In this document: positions 28,273-41,460 of the stretch, piece after piece
Layout of the letters: each line of letters starts with the position of its first letter
How positions within the stretch are numbered: position 1 is the first letter of the stretch
Source of the DNA: Alteromonas salexigens
GTDB lineage: Bacteria > Pseudomonadota > Gammaproteobacteria > Enterobacterales > Alteromonadaceae
DNA: 64,000 nt
Direction of reading: 5' to 3'
Assembly (NCBI RefSeq): GCF_025628895.1
Contig: NZ_JAOTJC010000008.1
Location: 1 to 64,000 of the forward strand
Notes under the pieces: model-generated
What the model was told of the DNA's origin: nothing
The model's input: only the letters and a program-made list of their open reading frames with translations
Database searches by the model: none
Translations under genes and position numbers: made by a program

Positions 28273-29832
28273 TTACACTCCTGCTATGCGTTCTTGTTGG
28301 TTTTTCTGCTGGTCGATTTGATCGGCCAGGTGGGTATTATTTAATACGAAGATCAGCGCTTTCACACCTGCCTCCACAATGTCAGTGGCCAGCCCGATAC
28401 CGTGGAAGCGGCGATCTTTGTATTCGGCGATTACACTGACCTGGGCCAGCGCATCTGCGCCTTCACCTTTCGAGTCCAGTGCGAAGTCCACAAGTTCTAC
28501 GCCGTCCAGCTGGATCATATCGATAATGGCGTTATAGGCAGCGTCTACCGGGCCGTTACCTATTGCGGAGGCAGTGACAGAGGCATCGCCTACCCGCAAC
28601 CGCACGGTGGCACTGGGCACTATTTCCCGGCCAGAGTTAGCCTGCAGGTATTCCAGTTCATAATACGCCTGCTCGTGCTTTTGCTTGTCGAAGAACAGCA
28701 ACGCTTCCAGATCGTAGTCGTATACCTGGCCCTTTTTATCTGCCAGTGTCAGGAACGCCTGATAAACCGCTTCCAAATCGTATTCTTCCGGCTGATAGCC
28801 CAGCTCTTTCAGGCGGTGCTTAATGACATGACGGCCTGAGCGGGAAGTTAAATTGAGGTTGTTCTTATTGATGCCGACGCTTTCCGGCGTCATGATTTCA
28901 TAGGTATTCTGCGCTTTAAGTACGCCATCCTGGTGAATGCCAGAGGAATGACTGAAGGCGTTCGCGCCGACAATGGCCTTGTTTGACTGTACCGGCATGT
29001 TGCACAGCTGGCTGACCAGCCTGGAGGTTCGGGATATTTCGCTGGAGTTAATCCGGGTATCCAGACCCAGCATGGTGCTACGGGTTTTCAGGATCATGGC
29101 AATTTCTTCCAGTGCGGCATTACCCGCGCGCTCGCCAATACCATTAATGGTGCATTCTACCTGCCGGGCACCCTGTTCCACTGCCGCTAGCGAATTGGCG
29201 ACCGCGAGACCAAGATCGTTATGACAATGCACCGAAATAGTGGCCTTGTCGATATTCGGTACCCGGTTAAACAGCTGCGCGATGATACGTCCGAATTCAG
29301 TGGGGGTGGTATAGCCTACGGTGTCTGGAATATTTACCGTCGTCGCCCCGGCACTAATGGCCGCTTCCACCATGCGGCACAGGTAATCGATATGGGTGCG
29401 TCCGGCATCTTCACAGGAGAACTCGACGTCGTTGGTGTAACCCCGGGCACGTTTTACAGCCGCTACGGCCATGTCTACCACTTCATCCTGTGACTTTTTA
29501 AGTTTGGCACCCACATGAATTTCGGACGTGGCGATAAAGGTATGAATACGAAAGTTCTCCGCCACTTTCAGGGCTTCATTACAGGCGTCGATGTCGGCGG
29601 GCAGGGCACGGGCTAATCCGCATACGGTGGCATTTTTCACTTCCCGGGCAATCATCTGTACTGAGCGAAAGTCGCCCGGCGAGGACACCGGAAAACCGGC
29701 CTCGATAATATCTACGCCAAGCCGTTCCAGGGCCAGCGCAATCTGGAGTTTTTCTTTGGCGCTCAGACTGGCGGGCAGCGCCTGCTCACCGTCCCGTAAC
29801 GTGGTATCAAAGATTTTAACCTGATCTGTCAT
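28273..29832 (-). CDS. leuA: 2-isopropylmalate synthase
   Basis: 519 aa. HMGL-like TIM barrel with [32 protein letters not shown] and [13 protein letters not shown], followed by the C-terminal regulatory domain (about 390-500) that gives leucine feedback inhibition in the family. First committed step of leucine synthesis. First structural gene after the leuL attenuator. Confidence 0.96.
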   Translation of the reverse strand: MTDQVKIFDTTLRDGEQALPASLSAKEKLQIALALERLGVDIIEAGFPVSSPGDFRSVQMIAREVKNATVCGLARALPADIDACNEALKVAENFRIHTFIATSEIHVGAKLKKSQDEVVDMAVAAVKRARGYTNDVEFSCEDAGRTHIDYLCRMVEAAISAGATTVNIPDTVGYTTPTEFGRIIAQLFNRVPNIDKATISVHCHNDLGLAVANSLAAVEQGARQVECTINGIGERAGNAALEEIAMILKTRSTMLGLDTRINSSEISRTSRLVSQLCNMPVQSNKAIVGANAFSHSSGIHQDGVLKAQNTYEIMTPESVGINKNNLNLTSRSGRHVIKHRLKELGYQPEEYDLEAVYQAFLTLADKKGQVYDYDLEALLFFDKQKHEQAYYELEYLQANSGREIVPSATVRLRVGDASVTASAIGNGPVDAAYNAIIDMIQLDGVELVDFALDSKGEGADALAQVSVIAEYKDRRFHGIGLATDIVEAGVKALIFVLNNTHLADQIDQQKNQQERIAGV

Positions 29833-29853
29833 GGCCTGTTCTCTTTTGCTTAG

Positions 29854-29881
29854 TTAAAAAAAAACCCGTGCAAAGCACGGG
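29854..29881 (-). terminator. leu operon attenuator terminator
   Basis: On the minus strand CCCGTGC, loop TTT, GCACGGG, then nine T residues. The same GCACGGG also occurs upstream at the end of leuL (about 29912-29918), so the terminator's 5' arm can pair with it instead as an antiterminator. A further pair, GGACGCAA (29984-29991) with TTGCGTCC (29900-29907), can sequester that upstream segment when the leader is not translated. This gives the complete 1:2, 2:3, 3:4 attenuator logic. Confidence 0.88.
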
Positions 29882-29908
29882 TTTTCGCTGTTTATTGCTG
29901 GACGCAAT

Positions 29909-29965
29909 CTACCCGTGCAGTCTGGCTGCCATGAGGAGTAGTAGCGATAGAATATGGCGGTACAT
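29909..29965 (-). CDS. leuL: leu operon leader peptide
   Basis: An 18-residue frame, MYRHILSLLLLMAARLHG, between the promoter and leuA. It contains four adjacent Leu codons (CTA CTA CTC CTC) and six in all. The stop TAG lies just after the RNA segment that can pair with the terminator's 5' arm. The position and codon pattern are those of an enterobacterial-style leuL: ribosome stalling at Leu codons when charged tRNA-Leu is scarce would favour the antiterminator. Confidence 0.85.
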   Translation of the reverse strand: MYRHILSLLLLMAARLHG

Positions 29966-30004
29966 GATGAGTATGCCTGTACGTTGCGTCCTGTTGATGG
30001 ACTC

Positions 30005-30033
30005 AATGTAACCGCGCTGAATAGTCAGGTCAA
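30005..30033 (-). promoter_or_regulatory. sigma-70 promoter of the leu operon
   Basis: Minus-strand TTGACC (30028-30033) and TACATT (30005-30010) with a 17-base spacer, placing the RNA start a few bases before the first attenuator arm. Confidence 0.7.
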
Positions 30034-30130
30034 CCTTTCTTTACAAGCCTGTATATAATAAAAGGTTATAAGTTTTGCTGGGTGCTTGAAGTTGGCTCTG
30101 TATTGTGTTTGCGCGAACGTAAAGGGGAGG

Positions 30131-30805
30131 TTAGCGGGTGGGCGTTAACCGGAATGTTTTCCAGTTGATATTGCCGGATAACAACATTTCCCGTAGCGAC
30201 AACGCTCGCGGTGAACTGCGGCCTTTATGGTTCCAGGTGTGCCCACAGCACGCTGCGGTCATGATGGGTTTTGACGGGCGTAGCAACCGGCAACGGACTG
30301 TATTTGGCGCGGGCGGGTCAACTGGCTCACCGTCCATGTGGAACCAGCCATGCTTATTCGCGTGTAGTTTATGTTCAGCCGCTTGCAGCATATCGACAGA
30401 GTCGAGCTCAATGTGATCGCCTTCAATACTCTGAACATGTACCGGCACAACGAGACCGTACTCACTGTAACGGCTGTACCATTGGGCGGTTTTGTCCGGT
30501 TCGGAGCGATGTGCCGGGCATTTTGCGGCCGGCTTTGCCTGCCAGCTGGCGTTGTGGCTGTCTACATCGATAGGCGCGTTGTTGCGGGCAAGAAAGTATG
30601 CCGCCCGACGAATATGGTGGGGTAAACCCTGCAGGCGTCGCCGTAATAGCGGAAGCTGCGTGGGGCCCTGCGTGGCCAGCACGTGTAGTTCGCGTTCATA
30701 CAGCGCATTACACAGTTCAGCAAACTCGGGGTAGGTGGCTGCAGTACTGCTGCTGATTTCGAAAATGTCAGTCTGACTGGACCAATTGTCAGTGCCTGAG
30801 GCCAT
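30131..30805 (-). CDS. conserved-looking protein of unknown function, 224 aa
   Basis: Soluble, with no signal peptide. An N-terminal helical part contains LPLLRRRLQGLPHHIRRAAYFLARNNAPIDVD, and the C-terminal part has a Cys/His cluster (AACCGHTWNHKGRSSPRALSLREMLL) plus CPAHR in the middle that could bind a metal. I do not recognise the family. It lies between the leu promoter and the eno terminator as a single gene. The long frame with core-like codon use argues that it is real. Confidence 0.6.
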   Translation of the reverse strand: MASGTDNWSSQTDIFEISSSTAATYPEFAELCNALYERELHVLATQGPTQLPLLRRRLQGLPHHIRRAAYFLARNNAPIDVDSHNASWQAKPAAKCPAHRSEPDKTAQWYSRYSEYGLVVPVHVQSIEGDHIELDSVDMLQAAEHKLHANKHGWFHMDGEPVDPPAPNTVRCRLLRPSKPIMTAACCGHTWNHKGRSSPRALSLREMLLSGNINWKTFRLTPTR

Positions 30806-30846
30806 GGCGTACGCGCGGTTTCTGTTAGTTCAGCTTAAGGTACCAA

Positions 30847-30880
30847 TAAAAAGGGGCGATAGCCAAGCCTATCGCCCCTT
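30847..30880 (-). terminator. intrinsic terminator of pyrG-eno
   Basis: Perfect 10-bp stem GGGGCGATAG / CTATCGCCCC (30853-30862 with 30869-30878), followed on the minus strand by TTTTTATT. Lies about 60 bases after the eno stop. Confidence 0.85.
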
Positions 30881-30941
30881 TCCTGTAGATGTTGGTCGGC
30901 CCGGTTGTGCTATTGCCTGCCGGGCGACACGTCAGCGATGA

Positions 30942-32243
<1,302 letters not shown>

Positions 32244-32295
32244 TCAACAATTGTGAGAGACCACCACGGGAGGGAGCGGCCTCTTATTTTTAAAA

Positions 32296-33966
<1,671 letters not shown>

Positions 33967-34086
33967 TTACGGACCAGAGCGGCCAGCCACACTTGGACGG
34001 CGTAATAGTATACCGAAAGAGTAGTATGCAAACAATCAGTTTGCCTGCCCGCCGTTGAATTAGGTTGCCGGCAGGCAGGGGAGGTG

Positions 34087-36669
34087 TCAGGACTGACGCA
34101 GCCGTTTGAGGGTATATAACAGGTCCAGTGCCTGCCGGGGTGACAACTCGTCCGGTACCAGGTTATCCAGGGCGTCCAGTACCGGGTGGGGTTTATCCTC
34201 GAAAGTAAGACTGGCTTGCGCCGGTGTCTGACTGTCAGCTTGCGGCTGCGTATTGGCATCGCCGATAGGATTGTTCTCCATGGCTTTGCTGTTTTCCAGT
34301 AAATGCAGTTTCTGACGCGCTGCCTGGATCACCGTTTTTGGCACGCCGGCCAGCTGCGCTACCTGCAAGCCATAACTTTTACTGGCAGCGCCTTGTTCTA
34401 CCGTGTGCATGAAGCGAATGGTTTCGTCGTGCTCCACCGCGTCCAGGTGCACGTTTACCACGGTATCTACTGAGTCGGCCAGTTGCGTGAGCTCGAAATA
34501 ATGGGTGGCGAATAATGCATAGGCCTGTAGCTCGCGGGCCAGATAACTGGCACAGGCCCACGCCAGTGACAGCCCGTCGTAGGTGCTGGTGCCGCGGCCT
34601 ATTTCATCCATCAGAACCAGTGAATGTTCGGTGGCGTTATGCAGAATATTGGCTGTTTCGGTCATTTCCACCATAAAGGTAGAGCGGCCCGAAGCCAGAT
34701 CATCCGACGCGCCTATGCGGGTAAAGATGCGGTCTACTTTGCCTATCACGGCCTGTTCGGCAGGCACAAAGCAGCCGAGATAAGCCATTAGTACAATCAG
34801 GGCAGTCTGACGCATATAGGTTGACTTACCGCCCATGTTGGGACCGGTGATCACCAGCATGGACTGACTTTCATTCAGGGTAAGCGGGTTGGCAATAAAC
34901 GGGTCTTTCATTACCTGCTCCACCACCGGGTGGCGCCCAGCCTGATAACGAATTTCCCGGTTCTGGGTCAGCGTGGGCCGGTATAAATCAAGACTCACGG
35001 CGCGCTCGGCAAAACCGCAGATCACGTCAAGCTTGGCCAGACTGGCGGCACTGTCGATCAGGCTATTCAGGTGGGGCGCGATATCGTCGAACAGGGCGTC
35101 ATATAATTGTTTTTCCAGCGCCAGCGCCCGGCTCTGACTTGTGAGTACCTTATCCTCGTGCTCTTTAAGCTCCGGGGTAATAAAGCGTTCGGTGTTTTTC
35201 AGGGTCTGGCGGCGAATATACTCGGCAGGGGCATTACCGCTGGCAGCCCGGCTGATTTCGATAAAGAAGCCATGCACACGGTTATAGCCCACCTTCAGGG
35301 TGGCGATGCCGGTGCGTTCACGCTCGCGTTGCTCCATGGCATCAAGGTAGTCAGTGGCGCCCTGAGACAACTCCCGCAACTCATCAAGTTCGGCGTTATA
35401 CCCCGGAGCGATCACGCCGCCGTCGCGGATGACCACGGGGGGATTGTCCACAATCGCCCGGTTTAACAGGGCTTGTAGTTCCGGGTATTCGTCAATGCGG
35501 TCGGCCAGTTGCTGTAACAGCGGTGTTTCGAACCGGGCAAGCGTTTGTTGCAATTCCGGCAGCAGGTTTAGTGCCTGACGCAGCCGGGAAAAGTCCCGGG
35601 GCCGGGCAGAGCGCAGGGCGAGCCTGGCCATGATGCGTTCAATGTCACCAATGGCTTTCAGCGTGTCGCGCACCGCGTCGGCATCGCCCTGGGTTAGCGC
35701 TTCAATGGCATCCTGGCGCTGCACCAGCTCGTGATGATCAGTAATCGGTGCGTGCAGGTACCGTTGTAACAATCGGCTGCCCATGGCGGTGGACGTGGCG
35801 TCGAGTACGCTGAATAAGGTATTTTCCTGACCACCGGATAAATTATGGGTAAGCTCCAGGTTGCGGCGGGTAGCGGCATCCAGCTGGATGCGGGTGTTCT
35901 GCTGCTCTTTTTGGATCTGTCTGATGTGGGGCAGGGCGGTTCGTTGTGTATCTTTGACATACTGCAATACGCAACCCGCTGCACCCAGCCCTTTACTTAG
36001 GTCGCTTACCCCAAAACCGTCCAGTGTCGCGGTATTAAACTGGGCGTTGAGCTGCTCGGTGGCCGAATCGGGATCGAATTCCCATTCGGGACGCCGGCGA
36101 AGCCCTTTACGCTGATCAATTAACGGCAAACTCTCAAAGCCTTCCGGATAGAGTAATTCCGCCGGGTTCAGGCGTTGTAGCTCGGCCAGTAACTGTTCGT
36201 CTGAGTCACATTCGGAAACTAAAAAACGTCCGCTGGTGATATCCAGCGTGGCCAGGCCATACTGCATGCTGTGCCCGCACACGGCGGCCAGAATATTATC
36301 CCGCCGCTCTTCCAGCAGCGCTTCATCGGTTACCGTGCCAGGGGTGACAATGCGCTGTACCCGGCGTTCTACCGGCCCCTTGCTGGTGGCAGGGTCGCCC
36401 ACCTGTTCACAAATGGCGACCGACTCGCCCATTTTTACCAGCCGGGCCAGATAACTCTCTACCGCATGGTATGGAACCCCGGCCATAGGAATGGGGTCGC
36501 CGCCGGATTTACCACGGGCCGTCAGGGATATGTCCAGCAGCTCTGCTGCACGTTTGGCATCATCGTAAAACAACTCATAGAAATCGCCCATCCGGTAAAA
36601 TAGCAGGATGTTGGGGTGTTGTGCCTTGATTGCCAGATACTGGCGCATCATGGGGGTATGTGATTCCAA
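34087..36669 (-). CDS. mutS: DNA mismatch repair protein MutS, TTG start
   Basis: 860 aa. The start is inferred as TTG 36667-36669, with GAGG about eight bases upstream; it gives [18 protein letters not shown], which lines up with the E. coli N-terminus. No ATG lies nearby, and the frame's extension past 36669 runs antisense through the pncC region. Domains: mismatch-recognition [15 protein letters not shown] with the Phe-x-Glu motif, core lever and clamp, and ATPase with [25 protein letters not shown] and the FATHYFELT switch. The C-terminal ~60 residues include a Gln-rich linker and [19 protein letters not shown], the tetramerisation region. Confidence 0.93.
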   Translation of the reverse strand: MESHTPMMRQYLAIKAQHPNILLFYRMGDFYELFYDDAKRAAELLDISLTARGKSGGDPIPMAGVPYHAVESYLARLVKMGESVAICEQVGDPATSKGPVERRVQRIVTPGTVTDEALLEERRDNILAAVCGHSMQYGLATLDITSGRFLVSECDSDEQLLAELQRLNPAELLYPEGFESLPLIDQRKGLRRRPEWEFDPDSATEQLNAQFNTATLDGFGVSDLSKGLGAAGCVLQYVKDTQRTALPHIRQIQKEQQNTRIQLDAATRRNLELTHNLSGGQENTLFSVLDATSTAMGSRLLQRYLHAPITDHHELVQRQDAIEALTQGDADAVRDTLKAIGDIERIMARLALRSARPRDFSRLRQALNLLPELQQTLARFETPLLQQLADRIDEYPELQALLNRAIVDNPPVVIRDGGVIAPGYNAELDELRELSQGATDYLDAMEQRERERTGIATLKVGYNRVHGFFIEISRAASGNAPAEYIRRQTLKNTERFITPELKEHEDKVLTSQSRALALEKQLYDALFDDIAPHLNSLIDSAASLAKLDVICGFAERAVSLDLYRPTLTQNREIRYQAGRHPVVEQVMKDPFIANPLTLNESQSMLVITGPNMGGKSTYMRQTALIVLMAYLGCFVPAEQAVIGKVDRIFTRIGASDDLASGRSTFMVEMTETANILHNATEHSLVLMDEIGRGTSTYDGLSLAWACASYLARELQAYALFATHYFELTQLADSVDTVVNVHLDAVEHDETIRFMHTVEQGAASKSYGLQVAQLAGVPKTVIQAARQKLHLLENSKAMENNPIGDANTQPQADSQTPAQASLTFEDKPHPVLDALDNLVPDELSPRQALDLLYTLKRLRQS

Positions 36670-36841
36670 AAAGTACCTCGATGTGGTGTCAGCGAATGTT
36701 GCAGAGGCGGGTCGCGATAACGCCACCGACCTGAATTTTTGTTTAGCCAAACTCAGCGGCAAAAATGGTACACTTTTTTTGGTGTTTCTGTCAGGTAGGA
36801 ATTGTCCTAATGACCCCGTTTGGCGAAAAGGAGAGCAACCT

Positions 36842-37345
36842 ATGATTACTGAATCAGCCGTGTTGGCATTTGGAGAGCGGCTGCGGGAGCGTGGTTGGTC
36901 GGTATCCTGCGCCGAGTCCTGTACCGGCGGCGGCATTGCCCATGCGTTTACGTCCGTGGCAGGCAGCTCTGACTGGTTCAATGTGTCCTGGGTGACTTAC
37001 TCAAACGCCGCCAAACAACAGGCTTTGGGGGTACAGGCTGCTACCCTCGCTGAACACGGCGCGGTTTCCGAAGCGGTAGTCAGAGAAATGGTTACCGGCG
37101 TACATCACCACAGCGGAGCAGATTTGGCTGTCGCGGTAAGCGGTATAGCCGGGCCGGGCGGCGGTTCACCAGAAAAGCCAGTGGGTACGGTCTGGTTTGG
37201 GTTCTATTGCCGGGGTGACGTGCTGTGCACGGCAAAAGTGTTTGCCGGCGACCGGAGCGCGGTGCGGGAACAGGCTGTTGAGTTTGCCATTCAGTTTCTG
37301 GACCAGTGGCTGGTTGTTAACGCGCCCGGAAATCAACAGGATTAA
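36842..37345 (+). CDS. pncC: nicotinamide-nucleotide amidase PncC (CinA C-terminal type)
   Basis: 167 aa from ATG 36842, with AAGGAG upstream; the open frame further upstream crosses the mutS promoter and is not credible. Conserved [23 protein letters not shown] and [23 protein letters not shown]. Recycles NMN to NaMN in the pyridine nucleotide cycle. Divergent from mutS and just upstream of recA, a common arrangement. Confidence 0.93.
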   Translation: MITESAVLAFGERLRERGWSVSCAESCTGGGIAHAFTSVAGSSDWFNVSWVTYSNAAKQQALGVQAATLAEHGAVSEAVVREMVTGVHHHSGADLAVAVSGIAGPGGGSPEKPVGTVWFGFYCRGDVLCTAKVFAGDRSAVREQAVEFAIQFLDQWLVVNAPGNQQD

Positions 37346-37364
37346 GAAAACCGCGACAATACAC

Positions 37365-37394
37365 TTGAAACTGTATAAGTGTACAGTATAGAAT
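37365..37394 (+). promoter_or_regulatory. recA promoter with LexA (SOS) box
   Basis: TTGAAA (37365-37370) and TATAGAAT (about 37387-37394) form the promoter. CTGT-N8-ACAG (37371-37386, CTGTATAAGTGTACAG) lies between the boxes, where bound LexA would block RNA polymerase. Confidence 0.85.
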
Positions 37395-37457
37395 GCAGTC
37401 ATTCGTTGGTAAACTTCGCAACGTCAAAATTAACCGCACATCCCAGAGGATATTAAC

Positions 37458-38522
37458 GTGGACGATAACAGATCAAAAGCGCTCACTGCAGCCGTCGGAC
37501 AAATTGAAAAGCAGTTCGGTAAAGGTGCCATCATGCGTCTTGGTGACAACCAGGCCATGGACATCGAAGCTATCTCAACCGGCTCCCTGAGTATCGATAT
37601 CGCGTTAGGCATAGGTGGTCTTCCCTGTGGACGTGTTGTTGAAATTTACGGCCCGGAGTCTTCCGGTAAAACCACGCTGACATTACAGGTGATCGCCGAA
37701 GCCCAGAAAAAAGGGAAAACCTGTGCGTTCGTCGATGCAGAGCACGCGCTGGATCCTATCTACGCAGGTAAGCTGGGTGTGAATATCGACGACCTGCTGG
37801 TATCTCAGCCCGACACGGGCGAGCAGGCGCTGGAGATCTGCGACATGCTGGTGCGCTCAGGTGCGGTTGATGTGGTTATCGTCGACTCCGTAGCAGCCCT
37901 GACACCGAAAGCGGAAATTGAAGGTGATATGGGTGACTCCCACGTTGGTTTGCAGGCACGACTGATGTCTCAGGCGCTGCGTAAACTTACGGCAAACATC
38001 AAGCGTTCAAATACGCTGTGTATTTTCATTAACCAGATTCGTATGAAGATTGGTGTGATGTTCGGGAACCCGGAAACGACTACCGGTGGTAACGCCCTGA
38101 AATTCTATTCGTCAGTACGTCTGGACATTCGTCGTATCGGCGCAGTGAAAGAAGGCGACGAAGTAGTCGGTAACGAGACCCGGGTGAAGGTGGTGAAAAA
38201 CAAAGTGGCGCCGCCGTTCAAACAAGCCGAGTTTATGATCCGTTACGGCGAAGGCATAAGCAAAGAAGCCGAGCTTATCGACCTGGGCGTGAAACAGAAG
38301 CTGGTGGACAAAGCCGGTGCCTGGTACAGCTATAAAGGCGACCGTATTGGTCAGGGTAAAGCGAATGTTATGAAGTTCCTCAAAGAAAACCCTGAAATTG
38401 CCAATGAAATTGAGCAGCTGATCCGCAGCGAGTTACTGCTGAGCAAAAAGGAAAAAGCGGATCTTGCCGAAGCGGAAGCTGCCGCAGCTGAGAAAGGCGA
38501 TACGGACGCGCCGCTGGCATAA
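37458..38522 (+). CDS. recA: recombinase RecA
   Basis: 354 aa from GTG 37458, with AGAGGA upstream. Walker [10 protein letters not shown] (about 65-73), DAEHALDP, the L1/L2 loop regions ([18 protein letters not shown] and [19 protein letters not shown]), and an acidic Ala/Glu-rich tail. Strand exchange and LexA cleavage in the SOS response. No recX follows; recA is monocistronic with its own terminator. Confidence 0.97.
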   Translation: MDDNRSKALTAAVGQIEKQFGKGAIMRLGDNQAMDIEAISTGSLSIDIALGIGGLPCGRVVEIYGPESSGKTTLTLQVIAEAQKKGKTCAFVDAEHALDPIYAGKLGVNIDDLLVSQPDTGEQALEICDMLVRSGAVDVVIVDSVAALTPKAEIEGDMGDSHVGLQARLMSQALRKLTANIKRSNTLCIFINQIRMKIGVMFGNPETTTGGNALKFYSSVRLDIRRIGAVKEGDEVVGNETRVKVVKNKVAPPFKQAEFMIRYGEGISKEAELIDLGVKQKLVDKAGAWYSYKGDRIGQGKANVMKFLKENPEIANEIEQLIRSELLLSKKEKADLAEAEAAAAEKGDTDAPLA

Positions 38523-38551
38523 GCGACATTCGTTCTGCGTAAACTATACTA

Positions 38552-38578
38552 AGCCTGTACACAGTACAGGCTTTTTTT
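38552..38578 (+). terminator. intrinsic terminator of recA
   Basis: Stem AGCCTGTA (38552-38559) with TACAGGCT (38565-38572), five-base loop, then a run of seven T. Confidence 0.88.
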
Positions 38579-38598
38579 ATGGCTGGCCGGCTGCGGAC

Positions 38599-39276
38599 TT
38601 AAGTTTCGCGGATACCGTATTGCAGTGCACAGCCATCAGGCAGCAGCTTGTCTTCCATTGGCGTAAGCGTGGTGACCTTCACCGGGCTGACCTTGTCCAC
38701 TTCCGTATGTTGCGATACTTCCAGATAAGTATGTAGATAGGGAGCATCAGCATTAAGCTCGATGTACGGGAAGCTGGTGATGTGCCAGTTGCCAGAGATT
38801 TCTTGTTGCGCCAGATTCAGGGTAAATTCACCGTTATCGTGAAGCGTTAACTGGCCGCTGGCATTGCAACCTAACGTCCGGTAGGCCTGTGATAAATCCG
38901 CGGCACTCAGCCCTGATTGTGGATTAATATTATCAGGAACAATGTACAACCCGATGGACCGTCGGGAATACCAGTGATTGCTCATTTGCAATACGCGGAT
39001 ATGACTGACGGGCCAGTTCTCACTCACTGCCGACTCCAGCCGGAATACCGCGTCCCGATCGCGTAACAGGGGGGAATACAATACGGTAGTACTGTACACA
39101 CCGGCCGGATACGGGTGGGCGTTGGTTTTTACCTTAAATTCAGCCCGGCGAAGCGCCTGCGTGACATCGGCTATCTGCTGTTCATCCAGGTAGCGGGTAT
39201 TTACATGAACCGTTGTATTACTGCAGGCTGTGAGAACAAACAGCACCGCAACAAGCCAGCATGTGCGACATTCCAT
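38599..39276 (-). CDS. lipoprotein of unknown function, 225 aa
   Basis: Start at ATG 39274-39276, preceded by AGGAAG. The lipoprotein signal ends VLTAC. The mature part is mixed alpha/beta with two late cysteines (LGCNASGQLTL, DGCALQYG) and no enzyme motif. The segment SHIRVLQMSNHWYSRRSIGLYIVP is distinctive, but I cannot name a family. Convergent with recA. Confidence 0.65.
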   Translation of the reverse strand: MECRTCWLVAVLFVLTACSNTTVHVNTRYLDEQQIADVTQALRRAEFKVKTNAHPYPAGVYSTTVLYSPLLRDRDAVFRLESAVSENWPVSHIRVLQMSNHWYSRRSIGLYIVPDNINPQSGLSAADLSQAYRTLGCNASGQLTLHDNGEFTLNLAQQEISGNWHITSFPYIELNADAPYLHTYLEVSQHTEVDKVSPVKVTTLTPMEDKLLPDGCALQYGIRET

Positions 39277-39450
39277 GTTTCTTCCTAACACATTTATTAA
39301 CAAAACCACTGTACCAAAAATCGCGGCGAAGGCGTACAGTTTGTCAGCGTAGGAAGACTATCCTGCTTGTCGGTGAACTACAGAACAAAACAATTAAAAT
39401 AAATGGGTAGAGACCGAACGGAACAACAAAAATCATGAGAGGGAGCCACA

Positions 39451-40257
39451 ATGATTGATATTTCGCATCTTGCGAAGAAGTTCGCTGTTGAGTCGCCAAA
39501 AAAGCTCAGCGAACAGGAAAAGAAAGATCCCAGGCTGAAAGGGCGGTTCTTTCATTCAGTAAAAGACGTCAGCTTTCGGTGTGAAAAAGGCGAGGTGGTT
39601 GGCTTACTGGGTCCTAACGGAGCAGGCAAAACCACTACCCTGAGAATTCTGTCCACGGCGTTAAAACCGGAACAGGGAGAGGTGCACATCAATGGCATTA
39701 ATGTGCTAAAGGATCCGGTACTGGCGCGTAAGAAAATTGGTTTTTTATCCAGCTCTACCGGACTCTACGGGCGTTTGTCAGGTCGCGAAAATATTGCGTA
39801 TTTTGGTCAGCTGCATGGACTGAGCAAAGCGCGCATCGATGAGAAAATTGCTGAAATGGCAGACTTGTTGGACATGCATAGCTTTTTAGACCGCCGTGCC
39901 GAGAACTTTTCATCCGGCATGAAACAAAAAGTATCGATTGCCCGTGCGGTTATCCACGATCCCGAGTTAGTGATTCTTGATGAACCTACTACCGGGCTGG
40001 ATATCATGGCAACGGCCACGGTTATGAGTTTTATCGAGCGCCTGAAAGCGCAGGGTACACCCGTAATATTTTCGACCCACCATCTGGATGAAGTACAGGC
40101 ACTGTGCGACCGCGTGGTAGTAATAAATCTCGGCGAAACCGTGTTTAACGGCACCACCGCCGAGTTTGCCGACTTGTCTGGTGGGCACATGCACCAGAGT
40201 TTCCTGCATACACTGAATGGTACCAAGGAGGAGCACAGCAATGTGGTTAATCTTTAA
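39451..40257 (+). CDS. ABC transporter ATP-binding protein, NatA-like
   Basis: 268 aa with GGGAG upstream. Walker A GPNGAGKTT, signature FSSGMKQKVSIARA, Walker B LVILDEPTTGLD and H-loop STHHLDEVQ. The sequence type and the following permease resemble NatAB (Na+ efflux) and related export systems. Its end overlaps the permease gene by 17 bases. Substrate not determined from sequence. Confidence 0.85.
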   Translation: MIDISHLAKKFAVESPKKLSEQEKKDPRLKGRFFHSVKDVSFRCEKGEVVGLLGPNGAGKTTTLRILSTALKPEQGEVHINGINVLKDPVLARKKIGFLSSSTGLYGRLSGRENIAYFGQLHGLSKARIDEKIAEMADLLDMHSFLDRRAENFSSGMKQKVSIARAVIHDPELVILDEPTTGLDIMATATVMSFIERLKAQGTPVIFSTHHLDEVQALCDRVVVINLGETVFNGTTAEFADLSGGHMHQSFLHTLNGTKEEHSNVVNL

Positions 40258-41437
40258 AAAGGAATTTATGGAGCTGGTAAGGGATCGTAAAACACTTATT
40301 TTTATGATCGCACTACCGGTATTGGTGTTCCCCCTGTTAATTGGCGGTACAATATTTTTTACCTCAAACGCGCTGGAAGACGCAGAAAATAAAGTATTGA
40401 AGTATGCCGTTATTGGTAATGCTAATGTCGCTGACATCAACAGCGCATTAAGTGAAGATGGGTCCATGCTTGAACGGGTAACGTTAACGGCAGAGCAAGA
40501 TTATGTGGCGATGATCCAGGCGGACGAATTAGACTTCGTGCTTGAAGTTCCTACGCCGTTTAATAGCGAAGTACTGGAAAGTGGGCAGTTAGCGATTAAT
40601 TTATACTTCAATGATGCTGGACTGAATAAAGTCTACCAGCGCGTATCCGCGATCCTTACCCCGTTGTCTGAAGAATACCAGTTACAGGCATTTAGGGCAC
40701 TAGGCCTGTCGGAATCTCAGCAGCAGGCAATTGTCACCCCCATGCTTATAAACCGTGAAAATGTAGCAGATAACCGTGAGGTATGGGGAGAGCGAATTGG
40801 TGCGATGTTGCCCTACTTTCTATTTTTCTTATGTTTGCAAGGCGCGATGGCGCCTGCCTCAGATATGGGCGCCGGGGAGAAAGAGCGGGGAACCTTGGAA
40901 ACACTGCTGATATCACCCATGCCCCGGTATAAGTTGGTACTGGGTAAGTTTTTTGCTATTTCCCTGTCAGGTGTGATTGCTGCATTAGTAACAGTGTCAA
41001 GCATGGCCCTTTGGACCGTGATCATATCTCAAGGCCTAGCGGTCGGATTTATAGTAGAGTTACTGTCGTCCATTGGCGTCCTGGATTTTGTACTGGTTTT
41101 CCTGATGTTAGTACCGGTTGTGGCTGTTTTTGCTTCACTGTTGTTGTCGCTGTCTATTTATGCACGCTCGTTCAAAGAGGCTCAGAGCTATATGGGCGGG
41201 CTGGTAATGGTGATGATTTTTCCTATTATTTTAGCCATGATGCCTGGGATTGAACTGAAAGGTGTGTGGGTATGGGTGCCTCTCACGAATGTAGCGCTGG
41301 CCATGAAAGAGCTGGTAAAAGGCACCATGGATTATGTCGCGCTGCTGGGTATTTTTGGCTCCACAGCGTTGATAGCCGGCATATTGTTGGCTTTCTCAGT
41401 GCATTGGTTCAACCGCGAAAAGGTATTGTTCAGGTAA
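40241..41437 (+). CDS. ABC transporter permease, NatB/ABC-2 type
   Basis: 398 aa from ATG 40241, with AAGGAGGAG upstream. One N-terminal membrane helix (LIFMIALPVLVFPLLIGGTIFF), a periplasmic loop of ~150 residues, then five to six helices after residue ~190, as in ABC-2/NatB permeases. MGAGEKERGTLETLLISP is the typical cytoplasmic motif. Pairs with the preceding ATPase. A GGGGG/CCCCC stem (41440-41452) follows its stop without a U-run. Confidence 0.83.
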   Translation: MWLIFKKEFMELVRDRKTLIFMIALPVLVFPLLIGGTIFFTSNALEDAENKVLKYAVIGNANVADINSALSEDGSMLERVTLTAEQDYVAMIQADELDFVLEVPTPFNSEVLESGQLAINLYFNDAGLNKVYQRVSAILTPLSEEYQLQAFRALGLSESQQQAIVTPMLINRENVADNREVWGERIGAMLPYFLFFLCLQGAMAPASDMGAGEKERGTLETLLISPMPRYKLVLGKFFAISLSGVIAALVTVSSMALWTVIISQGLAVGFIVELLSSIGVLDFVLVFLMLVPVVAVFASLLLSLSIYARSFKEAQSYMGGLVMVMIFPIILAMMPGIELKGVWVWVPLTNVALAMKELVKGTMDYVALLGIFGSTALIAGILLAFSVHWFNREKVLFR

Positions 41438-41460
41438 CCGGGGGAGGCCCCCTATGCCTG

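Noticed and set aside
36670..36981. N-terminal extension of mutS by about 100 codons
   Set aside because: The extension runs antisense through the pncC 5' region and has no ribosome site. The conserved MutS start lies at 36669.
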